Positions 34,834 to 42,634 of a stretch of 45,821 nucleotides of DNA are shown here, piece by piece. The position numbers and the translations under genes were made by a program. Within the stretch, counting starts at the first letter, position 1; the number at the start of each line of letters is the position of its first letter. The DNA is taken from contig JAJYZP010000002.1 in NCBI GenBank assembly GCA_021799875.1, forward strand, positions 26,656 through 72,476. The letters run 5' to 3'. Under the pieces are notes generated by a model. The model did no database searches. It was given only the letters and a program-made list of their open reading frames with translations, and was not told where the DNA came from. Source of the stretch: Actinomycetes bacterium. Its GTDB lineage: Bacteria > Actinomycetota > Acidimicrobiia > Acidimicrobiales > Acidimicrobiaceae.

Positions 34834-37569
34834 GTGATCTTTGACGGCTTTTCTCATCAAATACCAGATATCGACCCACAGGAAACTTCGGAGTGGCTCG
34901 ACTCTTTCCTTCAACTCGTAGATACTCAGGGCAAATCTCGAGCAAGCTACCTGCTCATGCGACTCCTCGAGGCAGCGCGAGAGCGCAGCGTCGGAATCCC
35001 TGCGACGGTAACCACCCCATACATCAACTCCATACCGCCCGAGAGCGAGCCATGGTTCCCTGGCAACGAATACCTAGAGCGTCGCATACGTGCATACATC
35101 CGTTGGAACGCTGCGGTTATGGTGACGCGAGCGAATATCTCATCTGACGGAATCGGTGGCCACCTATCGACCTATGCCTCATCGGCCGCGCTCTACGAGG
35201 TCGGTTTTAACCATTTCTTCCGCGGTAAAGAAGCTGGCAACATGGGGGACCTCGTGTACTTCCAAGGACACGCGTCGCCCGGAATCTACGCCCGAGCCTT
35301 CCTCGAAGGACGACTCTCCGAAGAGCAGCTGGACAATTTTCGCCGAGAAGTCTCTGGAGAAGGGCTTTCGTCATACCCTCATCCGCGTCTCATGCCTGAG
35401 TTCTGGGAGTTCCCTACGGTCTCAATGGGTATTGGTCCTATGACCGCCATCTACCAGGCCTACTTCAACCGATACATAGAACACCGTCGACTTCGAGATA
35501 CGTCACAGTCGCGAGTCTGGGCATTCGTCGGAGACGGTGAGTTCGACGAGCCAGAGACCAGCGGAGCCCTCTCGGTGGCTGGGCGAGAGCATCTCGACAA
35601 TCTGATCTTTGTGGTGAACTGTAACTTACAGAGACTCGATGGTCCCGTCCGTGGCAATGGAAAGGTGATCCAGGAGCTGGAAGCGTTGTTCCGGGGCGCA
35701 GGTTGGAACGTTATCAAGGTAATTTGGGGATCGAAGTGGGACGAACTTCTCCAGCGAGATATCGACGGCGTACTCCTTAACAAGATGAACACCACGACCG
35801 ACGGCGAATTCCAGAAGTACTCAACGGAGTCAGGCGCCTACATTCGGGAGAACTTTTTCGGTGGCGACCCTCGCCTTCGTAAGATCGTCGATCATCTCAG
35901 CGACGAGGAGCTGCAGGCGCTGCCTCGCGGCGGACACGACTATCGCAAGCTCTACGCAGCGTATCAAGCAGCGGTCTCCAACACAACAAGCCCAACCGCA
36001 ATTTTGGCTAAGACGGTCAAAGGGTGGACACTCGGGCCGGACATCGAGGCGCGAAACTCGACTCACCAGATCAAGAAGATGACCAAAGCCCAGCTCCTCG
36101 CCTTACGCGACCGGCTCTTCCTCCAAGATGCGGTTGAAGAGTCCGCCATGGATGAGGAAAAACCACCATACGTGCGACTCGACCCCTCGTCTCTTGAGTA
36201 CGAGTATCTGATGACTCGACGCCGTTCTCTCGGGGGCTTTCTTCCTCACCGCAAGCCAGCACATCGTCCCCTCGAGGCTCCGTCTCCATCGCTGTTTCAA
36301 GAGTTTCTCAGTGGTTCTGGTAATCAGTCGGTCTCGACGACCATGGCATTCTCAAAGATGCTCCGCAACCTTGTCAAGGACCCAACCATCGGGAAACGAG
36401 TCGTTCCAATCGTGCCTGACGAGGCTCGAACCTTCGGACTCGAGGCTCTCTTCCGAGAAGCGAAGATCTATGCCTCGTCTGGACAGCTCTACACACCAGT
36501 AGACGCCGGCCTCCTACTCTCGTACACTGAGGCACAAGACGGTCAGATCTTAGAGATGGGAATCACCGAAGCCGGAGCGACCTCGATGTTTATGGCGGTC
36601 GGTACCTCATACGCCACGACCCAAGAGCCGCTCATACCGATCTATCTCTTCTACTCCATGTTCGGCTTTCAGCGAACTGGTGACTTCATCTGGGCAGCGA
36701 ACGACGCTCGGACGCGCGGCTTTCTCATGGGAGCAACCGCCGGACGCACCACACTCAACGGAGAGGGCCTCCAACATGAAGATGGACACTCGCTCATTCT
36801 CGCCGCTACCGTTCCCACCATACGAGCCTACGACCCGGCCTTTGCTTATGAGCTTGCGATCCTTGTTGAGCATGGCATTAACGAGATGTACGTCATCGAT
36901 GGCGGTCAAGACGTCATGTACTACATCACGATCTATAACGAGAACTACCACATGCCGGCCGTACCCGAGCACTTGAGCGAGGATAATCTCCGCTCCCAAG
37001 TCATTGCGGGTGCCTATCTCTATAAGCCAAGACAGGATGTCCCCGGCGAGAACAGTCCACGCCAAGCAACGATCTTGTTCTCGGGAAGTGCTTGGTCGGC
37101 AGCTCTTGGGGCGAGCAAGGTGCTCTTCGAAGAGTTCGGCGTCGCCACTGATGTATGGTCGGTCACGTCCTACAAAGCGCTGCGCGAAAATGCGCTTGAG
37201 ATCGAGCGCCGCAATCGGCTCCACCCTCATGAAGAGCAGGCTACACCATATATTACTGACGCGCTCAGAGGTGATAGTCCAATTATTGCCGTGAGCGACT
37301 TTATGAAGCTCGTACCAGATCAGATCTCTCGATTTCTCTCCCGACCACTGATCAGCTTGGGCACTGATGGGTTCGGCCGCTCCGACACCCGTGAGACGCT
37401 TCGACGATTCTATGAGATCGACGAAGGAAGTATCGTTGTGGCTACGTTGCACGCCCTTGTCGAACAGGGCGCTGCCAGCCCCGACGAGGTCCAAGCAGCA
37501 ATCGATCGCTACGCAATAGCCTTCGATCGGCACGATCCAACGGTGATCTCGGACACGAAGAACTCCTGA
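34834..37569 (+). CDS. aceE: Pyruvate dehydrogenase E1 component, homodimeric type
   Basis: AceE decarboxylates pyruvate with thiamine diphosphate and loads the acetyl group on the lipoyl arm of E2. The protein of about 911 residues contains PWFPGNEYLERRIRAYIRWN, ASSAALYEVGFNHFFRGK, GHASPGIYARAFLEGRL, and the ThDP motif from GDGEFDEPETSG to NCNLQRLDGP. The C-terminal part has RAYDPAFAYELAILVEHG and VWSVTSYKALRENA. The frame is open from 34618, inside rnhA. I chose the GTG at 34834 because IFDGFSHQIPDIDPQETSEW corresponds to the start of actinobacterial AceE proteins as I remember them; no good ribosome site precedes it. The E2 and E3 genes lie 2.7 kb away on the other strand. Confidence 0.94.
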   Translation: MIFDGFSHQIPDIDPQETSEWLDSFLQLVDTQGKSRASYLLMRLLEAARERSVGIPATVTTPYINSIPPESEPWFPGNEYLERRIRAYIRWNAAVMVTRANISSDGIGGHLSTYASSAALYEVGFNHFFRGKEAGNMGDLVYFQGHASPGIYARAFLEGRLSEEQLDNFRREVSGEGLSSYPHPRLMPEFWEFPTVSMGIGPMTAIYQAYFNRYIEHRRLRDTSQSRVWAFVGDGEFDEPETSGALSVAGREHLDNLIFVVNCNLQRLDGPVRGNGKVIQELEALFRGAGWNVIKVIWGSKWDELLQRDIDGVLLNKMNTTTDGEFQKYSTESGAYIRENFFGGDPRLRKIVDHLSDEELQALPRGGHDYRKLYAAYQAAVSNTTSPTAILAKTVKGWTLGPDIEARNSTHQIKKMTKAQLLALRDRLFLQDAVEESAMDEEKPPYVRLDPSSLEYEYLMTRRRSLGGFLPHRKPAHRPLEAPSPSLFQEFLSGSGNQSVSTTMAFSKMLRNLVKDPTIGKRVVPIVPDEARTFGLEALFREAKIYASSGQLYTPVDAGLLLSYTEAQDGQILEMGITEAGATSMFMAVGTSYATTQEPLIPIYLFYSMFGFQRTGDFIWAANDARTRGFLMGATAGRTTLNGEGLQHEDGHSLILAATVPTIRAYDPAFAYELAILVEHGINEMYVIDGGQDVMYYITIYNENYHMPAVPEHLSEDNLRSQVIAGAYLYKPRQDVPGENSPRQATILFSGSAWSAALGASKVLFEEFGVATDVWSVTSYKALRENALEIERRNRLHPHEEQATPYITDALRGDSPIIAVSDFMKLVPDQISRFLSRPLISLGTDGFGRSDTRETLRRFYEIDEGSIVVATLHALVEQGAASPDEVQAAIDRYAIAFDRHDPTVISDTKNS

Positions 37570-37575
37570 GTCTCC

Positions 37576-37631
37576 CTCGTCCAGGCCTCTTTACTGGACC
37601 GGCACGCTCAAGGAGAGAGGGCCTGGACGAG
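37576..37631. terminator. Long imperfect hairpin after aceE
   Basis: CTCGTCCAGGCCTCT (37576-37590) pairs with 37616-37631, with one bulged G and a 25-base loop that can fold further. It begins 7 bases after the aceE stop and ends 99 bases before the next gene. No T tract follows. Confidence 0.6.
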
Positions 37632-37730
37632 AGCCGGTGCCTACAGAGCGGAAAGCGTCATAGGACGGCGCCTAAGGTAGTTGCAGTGAACGCGGCTAGA
37701 TCACATGACAAGCCTTGAGAGGAGAGTGCC

Positions 37731-38309
37731 TTGACCTGTTCCCCACCATACCTCACAGAGGACAAGACCGCTAACGAGCTCATCTGCAACAATCCTTTAG
37801 CACTCCTGATCGGGATGATGCTCGATCAACAGATACCGATGGAGCGAGCGTTTGGTGCACCGTATCTTTTATCCGAACGCCTCGGGGTAGAGCTGCGAGC
37901 CGACCATATCGCAAGCTTTGATCCAGATCGACTCATAGAGATATTTTCAATTAAGCCAGCGCTGCATCGCTTTCCACGCTCCATGGCGCTTCGAGCGCAG
38001 TCGCTCTGTTCGATCGTGGAGACTACGTACGCTAACGATGCCTCTAAAATTTGGGATCCAAGTCAAAGCGCCCGCAAGGTGCTTGATAACCTTCAAGCGC
38101 TGCCCGGATTCGGCCCTCAAAAGGCGAAGATCTTTCTCGCCTTGCTCGCGAAGCGCTTCGACGTTACTCCGAGCGGATGGGTTGAGGCGACACGGCCCTT
38201 CGGTGAGGCCGGCACCTACATGTCGGTAGCCGATATCGACTCACTAGAAGCGTTCAACAAGGTTCGTTCCTTTAAGGCCGAAATGAAGAAGACGGCCACC
38301 AAACCATGA
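37731..38309 (+). CDS. Uncharacterised HhH-GPD-family protein
   Basis: This 192-residue protein belongs to the helix-hairpin-helix group related to base-excision DNA glycosylases. It shows NPLALLIGMMLDQQIPMERAF, ALHRFPRSMALRAQSLCSIV and the hairpin LQALPGFGPQKAKIFLALLA. I recognise it as the actinobacterial uncharacterised HhH-GPD protein family; the activity is not known to me. The catalytic Asp position after the hairpin is not evident, and there is no iron-sulfur Cys cluster, so it may not be an active glycosylase. The TTG start at 37731 is set by AGAGGAGAG five bases upstream. Its stop overlaps the thiE start (ATGA), so the two are coupled. Confidence 0.88.
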   Translation: MTCSPPYLTEDKTANELICNNPLALLIGMMLDQQIPMERAFGAPYLLSERLGVELRADHIASFDPDRLIEIFSIKPALHRFPRSMALRAQSLCSIVETTYANDASKIWDPSQSARKVLDNLQALPGFGPQKAKIFLALLAKRFDVTPSGWVEATRPFGEAGTYMSVADIDSLEAFNKVRSFKAEMKKTATKP

Positions 38310-38971
38310 CCTCACAGTGGAGGATCACCGAGAAGCGAGCAGTACTTCAGGAGGCTTCTCTCTATCTCTGCACACCGATCAGAGCTGACCTCATGGACTT
38401 TGTAGCATCATGCATTGCTGGCGGAGTAGACGTCGTTCAGCTTCGAGATAAAGATGCCACCGATCGGGAGATCTTCGAAGCGGCCAAGCGAGTCGGTGCC
38501 CTCTGCCACGAGGCTCGCGTTCCATTCTTTATCAACGACCGTTTTGATGTAGCTCTTGCATGCGACGCGGACGGAGTCCACGTGGGCCAAGACGACCTGC
38601 CTCCCGATGCGATAGTGCCAGAGATACGGCAGCGTCTTCTCCTCGGCTACTCCACCCACTCGCACAAGGAGCTCGACGAGTCAGACCAGTATGACCTCGA
38701 CTACGTCTCGGTTGGTCCGATTGTTCCCACTCCAACGAAGCCAGGGCGTCCGGGGACCGGTCTCGACTACCTTCGCTACGCAGTAGCGACGGCTCGGAGA
38801 CCTTTCTTCGTCACCGGCGGCGTCTCGAACGAGACTATAGAGGGCCTGCTCAAGACAGGAGCACATCGTTTCGTCGTCGTCCGCGCCCTCACCGAAGCAG
38901 TCCACCCCCAACAGGTGGCACTCGAACTACGAAGTGCAATCGACCACTACCGTTCAAAGCGTCCCTCATGA
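38306..38971 (+). CDS. thiE: Thiamine-phosphate synthase
   Basis: ThiE joins the pyrimidine and thiazole phosphates to form thiamine phosphate. The 221-residue TIM-barrel shows SLYLCTPIRAD, GGVDVVQLRDKDATDREIF, PFFINDRFDVALACDADGVHVGQ (phosphate and pyrimidine site), LLGYSTHSHKE, DYVSVGPIVPTPTKPGRPGTG and FFVTGGVSNETIEGLLKTGA. Length and motif order are normal. It is translationally coupled to the HhH-GPD gene by an ATGA overlap and ends 4 bases from the convergent hydrolase. No TPP riboswitch precedes the pair. Its product would serve the thiamine-diphosphate enzyme AceE upstream. Confidence 0.95.
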   Translation: MTSQWRITEKRAVLQEASLYLCTPIRADLMDFVASCIAGGVDVVQLRDKDATDREIFEAAKRVGALCHEARVPFFINDRFDVALACDADGVHVGQDDLPPDAIVPEIRQRLLLGYSTHSHKELDESDQYDLDYVSVGPIVPTPTKPGRPGTGLDYLRYAVATARRPFFVTGGVSNETIEGLLKTGAHRFVVVRALTEAVHPQQVALELRSAIDHYRSKRPS

Positions 38972-38975
38972 GCGA

Positions 38976-39737
38976 TCAATAGCGCCGCTCAAGCCACCCT
39001 ACAATAACAGCCATGGACCTGGGATCGTAGGCTATTGATCCTAGATCACCCTGAAAATAGTGAACCTCCACTCCTGCGGAGCTCAAAAGCTCCGGCGTCA
39101 GTGCGCCCTCTAGCTCAGAGCGACCACTCGTTGGGTGAATGATCAACCACGGGCTCGCCTGCTCCGTCTCGGCAATCTCTTGTACACGAACACCACCACA
39201 GCGACGATAGAGCGATAGCTCGGAGGTCACGATATCCTCGAACTCTCCTGATCGCACTCGTACTCCACTTGCTACCATAAGCTCCCCTAACCTCGCGTAG
39301 CTGTCGGCTCCTAAGGCATGGAGCGGTGTACCGACGCTCACAACACCGTCTGCCGCCACACGACCAAGCCGGAACCAGGGTACGACGGCACCAAAGACAC
39401 CGCACCCAAACGCGACAAGTGGAGCTCCCCCGTGTTCTTTGCGCACTGCCGCGATCACGGCCGCAAGGTCTGCAGTCCAGGAGTCGGGAGTAAACACTCC
39501 AGCAGACTCCCCCACACCAGAGGGTGCGAACGAGTAGGTCACCCAGCCGGTACTGGTGGAGTAACGCTCCGCCTCAGCCTCGACATGCGTACCGACGTGA
39601 GAGGGAAGTTGGCCGGCGATGAAACCTGATGAGATCACAATCACTCCCCCATCAGACTCTCCCGACCCGATTCGATTCGGAGGAATCGAACGATCTACAT
39701 ACAGTGGGCCCTGAGGGCCATTGACGTCGAACCGCAT
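38976..39737 (-). CDS. Alpha/beta-hydrolase-like protein with Cys at the nucleophile elbow
   Basis: A protein of about 253 residues with an alpha/beta-hydrolase pattern: an early strand GGVIVISSGFIAG, VTYSFAPSGVGESAG typical of the loop after strand 4, then APLVAFGCGVFGAVVPWF, which sits where hydrolases have GxSxG. The nucleophile position is Cys rather than Ser, so it may be inactive or a Cys hydrolase. SPWLIIHPTSGRSELEG near the C-terminus corresponds to the acid-residue region. I cannot name a substrate. The frame reaches a GTG at 39752; I prefer the ATG at 39737 because AAAGGTGAG is about 10 bases upstream. It converges on thiE with only 4 bases between stops. Confidence 0.75.
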   Translation of the reverse strand: MRFDVNGPQGPLYVDRSIPPNRIGSGESDGGVIVISSGFIAGQLPSHVGTHVEAEAERYSTSTGWVTYSFAPSGVGESAGVFTPDSWTADLAAVIAAVRKEHGGAPLVAFGCGVFGAVVPWFRLGRVAADGVVSVGTPLHALGADSYARLGELMVASGVRVRSGEFEDIVTSELSLYRRCGGVRVQEIAETEQASPWLIIHPTSGRSELEGALTPELLSSAGVEVHYFQGDLGSIAYDPRSMAVIVGWLERRY

Positions 39738-39849
39738 AGACGACGGACTCACCTTTCAGCTCTCTGCTACTCTGCGCACGCTATCTGTGCTCCAGTACGC
39801 TAGTCGAAAGAGATTCCAAGCCAAAGAGTTCGTGCGGCCGAGAGCTCGA

Positions 39850-39855
39850 TAGATT
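39850..39855 (+). promoter_or_regulatory. Candidate -10 element TAGATT before the ATP-grasp pair
   Basis: TAGATT ends 6 bases before the GTG at 39862. GAGG lies only two bases from the start, too close for a normal ribosome site, so a leaderless message is plausible. Confidence 0.5.
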
Positions 39856-39861
39856 GAGGAT

Positions 39862-40761
39862 GTGGATGACCCTAACGCACTCTGGATCGTCATCAATCTC
39901 GGTCTCGGTCCAAAATTTCAAGATCAAGCCCGACGACATCTCATCGCATTCAATCAGGCGGGCATTGACGCTCGAGTTATTGACTCGTGTTCGCTCATCA
40001 CAACCATCGGGGAGTCGATCTCACTCACCACAGTTGACGGTCAATCTCTCCAAGCTCCGAAGGTCGTCATGTTCGGTGTGAAAGACGTTATCCTCGGGAA
40101 CGCACTGACACAGTTAGGGTCGGTCGTGCTGAACGCCCCCGAGTCGATTGCCCTCTGCGACGACAAGAGATCCACTCAGCTCGCTCTTCAACACGCTAAC
40201 GTGGCCATGCCAGCCTCGATTTTTCCACCACATCTCTACCCTGGCCAACCGAGACCGGAGTTTCTTGAAAGTGCAGCCGATCGACTCGGCCTACCACTCA
40301 TTGCGAAGGAAGTACGAGGCTCCTTCGGCCGCCAAGTCACACTCATCCCCACCATCGAAGCCCTGAGGGACTACGTCAACCAACTTGGCGATCGACCCTA
40401 TCTACTCCAAGAGTACATCCGAGAGGCTCACGGTAGCGACATCAGAATTCAAGTAGTCAACGGCCGATGGATTGCGGCGATCACGCGTCAAGCATCGGGA
40501 GGCCAGGTCCAAGCGAACCTTACTCTCGGCTCGACAGGTAAGGCCTTTAAGCCAGATAGGGTGCTCGCAGAACTCGCCGAGCACGCAGCAAACGCTCTCG
40601 GCCTCGTCAATGCTGGAGTCGATATCGTACTGCGCAACAGTGGGGAACCGCTTGTCTTGGAGGTCAATTCAAACGCTCATATCGCCAGGATCTCAGAGAT
40701 AACCGGTATCGACTGTGCGGCGGCCTTTGCGAGCTTCGTAGCAAGAGAGTACTTCTCGTGA
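39862..40761 (+). CDS. RimK-like ATP-grasp ligase, first of a coupled pair
   Basis: ATP-grasp ligases of this type join a carboxylate, activated as acyl phosphate, to an amine or thiol. The 299-residue protein has a pre-ATP domain (about 1-110), the nucleotide-binding LPLIAKEVRGSFGRQVTLI, YLLQEYIREAHGSDIRIQVV, the RimK-like GGQVQANLTLGSTGKAF, and the metal-binding end VLEVNSNAHIARISEITG with Glu and Asn intact. RimK (ribosomal S6 glutamylation), LysX and the F420 ligase CofF share this form, so the substrate cannot be assigned. Its stop overlaps the next gene's start in a GTGA arrangement. No precursor peptide gene is visible between 39738 and 39861. Confidence 0.9.
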   Translation: MDDPNALWIVINLGLGPKFQDQARRHLIAFNQAGIDARVIDSCSLITTIGESISLTTVDGQSLQAPKVVMFGVKDVILGNALTQLGSVVLNAPESIALCDDKRSTQLALQHANVAMPASIFPPHLYPGQPRPEFLESAADRLGLPLIAKEVRGSFGRQVTLIPTIEALRDYVNQLGDRPYLLQEYIREAHGSDIRIQVVNGRWIAAITRQASGGQVQANLTLGSTGKAFKPDRVLAELAEHAANALGLVNAGVDIVLRNSGEPLVLEVNSNAHIARISEITGIDCAAAFASFVAREYFS

Positions 40762-41600
40762 GTCTCCACATCCTCGTTGTTTACGACCGTGCTGACCTGC
40801 GGAGGAACCGATTTTTCGCTAGCGCTCTGCGAGAAAGTGCTGAGGCTCGGGGCCTCAGCGCACAGATCCTCACGAGCGAAGAGCTACGACGAAGTAGCCT
40901 TCCCTCCAACTATCGAACCTCCACCACATTGCGTCGGCCTAGCGTTGTCCTTTCGCGCTCTCGAGATCTCGAACTCCGAAGATCACTCGAGAGCCGAGGA
41001 ATCCCGGTCGTCTCACCATCTGAAATCCTCGCGGTCGCAAACGACAAGGTCGAAACGGAGCGCTTTGCACGAACAGTCGGGGTTCCGGCACTACCGATCG
41101 CCAGCAACCTCAATCCAGCCGAACCCCCGATGGCCTACCCGTTCATCCTGAAAGATCGCTTCGGTCACGGCGGAACCTCCGTACGACTGATCAAAACCGC
41201 CGAAGATTACCACACCACCCTCACTGGTCTCCCCACCATCGCCTGGGTCGCACAACCATATCTTCCAACCGCTACCCTCGAAGCTCGCGTCTATATCCTC
41301 GGTCGATCCCGGCCGTGGACGATCGAGAAAATATCTCACGATGGACTGCGCTCCAATCTCTCATTCGGAGCTACCACACGACTGTCATCGCTTGACAACA
41401 ACGCAGCTCACGTGGTTGAGGCCTGTCGCTCTCAGCTACCAGATGGATTTTACGGCATCGATATCGTTTGGGACCAAGACAAGAGACCACTCCTACACGA
41501 GATCGAAGATCCCGTAGGTACTCGAGCGCTTTATCAGCACGGTATCGACGCAGCTCGTGCAGTCATCGACTACATCAGCGAGATCCACTACCTGTCTTAG
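40758..41600 (+). CDS. Divergent ATP-grasp protein, second of a coupled pair
   Basis: This 280-residue protein has the same three-part layout as its partner: an N-terminal domain starting LHILVVYDRADL, the ATP-binding YPFILKDRFGHGGTSVRLI, WVAQPYLPTATLEARVYILG, and a C-terminal FYGIDIVWDQDKRPLLHEIE. Where the partner has the usual Glu-x-Asn metal site, this one reads EIEDPVGTRALY (Glu248, Glu250, Asp251), so Asn is replaced by Asp. It begins with GTG overlapping the stop of the first gene, which makes equimolar production likely, and suggests a heterodimer or two consecutive ligations. Its stop overlaps the convergent AhpD-like gene by 4 bases. Function unknown. Confidence 0.88.
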   Translation: MSLHILVVYDRADLRRNRFFASALRESAEARGLSAQILTSEELRRSSLPSNYRTSTTLRRPSVVLSRSRDLELRRSLESRGIPVVSPSEILAVANDKVETERFARTVGVPALPIASNLNPAEPPMAYPFILKDRFGHGGTSVRLIKTAEDYHTTLTGLPTIAWVAQPYLPTATLEARVYILGRSRPWTIEKISHDGLRSNLSFGATTRLSSLDNNAAHVVEACRSQLPDGFYGIDIVWDQDKRPLLHEIEDPVGTRALYQHGIDAARAVIDYISEIHYLS

Positions 41601-41956
41601 GACGATTCAGGAGCCTCATTCTTGTCTAAACAAGCTAAATAAGAGGCAAATGCACGTGGGCCCCAGACCGTGCCGGGTCCACCCATCATTGCGATTGCCA
41701 CCCCAATGGTCTCAACGATCTCTTGACGCGAAGCTCCACGACGATGGGCGGCGCGCACATGGGAGTCGATACAACCATCACATTGATCACTAATTGCAAT
41801 TCCCAGAGCGATGAGCTCCTTGTGCTTCGAGCTCACTTCACCGTCGGCGTAGGCCGCCCGATGAAGTTGCGCAAAACCTTGATAGACCTCAGGAATTTCG
41901 GCTCGAAGCGCTCTCCCTTGCTCTTGCAGCTCACGCTCTCTCGTGTGACGATTCAC
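41597..41956 (-). CDS. Carboxymuconolactone decarboxylase/AhpD-like protein
   Basis: A small all-helical protein of 119 residues with the hallmark CxxC and following His of AhpD-like proteins in ISDQCDGCIDSHVRAAHRRGA, and LHRAAYADGEVSSKHKELIALGIA before it. Members act as thiol peroxidase partners or decarboxylases; the CxxCxxxH form favours a redox role. The GTG start at 41956 has GAGGA adjacent and GGGG further up, so the start is not certain. It is convergent with the ATP-grasp pair, sharing 4 bases of 3' end. Confidence 0.9.
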   Translation of the reverse strand: MNRHTRERELQEQGRALRAEIPEVYQGFAQLHRAAYADGEVSSKHKELIALGIAISDQCDGCIDSHVRAAHRRGASRQEIVETIGVAIAMMGGPGTVWGPRAFASYLACLDKNEAPESS

Positions 41957-42053
41957 TCCTCAACCCCTCTCCACCACAATCACGCTCCGTACCAGCAGGA
42001 ACCGACTCTCGTTATTCCACCGCAACACCCAAAACTAGCAACGCTCGGGGTCC

Positions 42054-42461
42054 CTAGCGAGAAGTGCTCCGATCAGTCTTAGTAAGAGCGCTCTTTGAAC
42101 GTCGCAAAGAGCTCGCCACATTGATAATGACGGCGATCAACACCAAGACTCCCAAGCCCTCCCAACCAAGTGGAAGCGACCCTAAAAGCCCCCCCAGCCC
42201 CGCAAGCGAGAGAAAGAGGACGAGAAAGTTCAAGGTGGAGAGGCGCAGGAAGCGGCGAACTCCTCGGGGCTTGATCTTGCCGTGTTCTCCCGAAAGGTTG
42301 GCGTATACATCGACGAGATGCTTCGCACGGTCAACGGATGTACGTCGATCCTCAAACTCATCGTAGTTGATCTTCCCTGAGCGCAGTTGTTCCATGAGAA
42401 TCTGACGAGCGGACTCTTTGTCGAGATCCGTAGCTCGTATGCTCCGCTCGTTCCTTCCCAT
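42054..42461 (-). CDS. DUF1707-type protein with two membrane helices
   Basis: The 135-residue protein has an N-terminal DUF1707/SHOCT-like module (SIRATDLDKESARQILMEQL, GKINYDEFEDRRTSVDRAKH, DVYANLSG, about 6-62) followed by two hydrophobic segments (STLNFLVLFLSLAGLGGLLG and LGVLVLIAVIINVAS) and a basic tail. Such proteins are common in actinobacteria and are of unknown function; the soluble module is thought to mediate oligomerisation. GAGGGAG lies just before the ATG. The 173 bases upstream contain no gene. Confidence 0.85.
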   Translation of the reverse strand: MGRNERSIRATDLDKESARQILMEQLRSGKINYDEFEDRRTSVDRAKHLVDVYANLSGEHGKIKPRGVRRFLRLSTLNFLVLFLSLAGLGGLLGSLPLGWEGLGVLVLIAVIINVASSLRRSKSALTKTDRSTSR

Positions 42462-42634
42462 CTCCCTCGTCCCTACGCCACCGTGGTCTACGACCTTGCT
42501 TGCACCTTAATAACTATCGTACAAAGGAGAGAGTGGATTCGACGCAAGATGGAGATCGAACCCAGACGGTTTTCAGGCTGAATAGTCTCTTTTCACCACT
42601 GTGCACTCCTCATCAACGACGTAGTCTCGTCGCA

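Noticed and set aside
37570-37730. TPP riboswitch ahead of the HhH-GPD-thiE pair
   Set aside because: The conserved CUGAGA and ACCUGA segments are absent; only the aceE hairpin is present.
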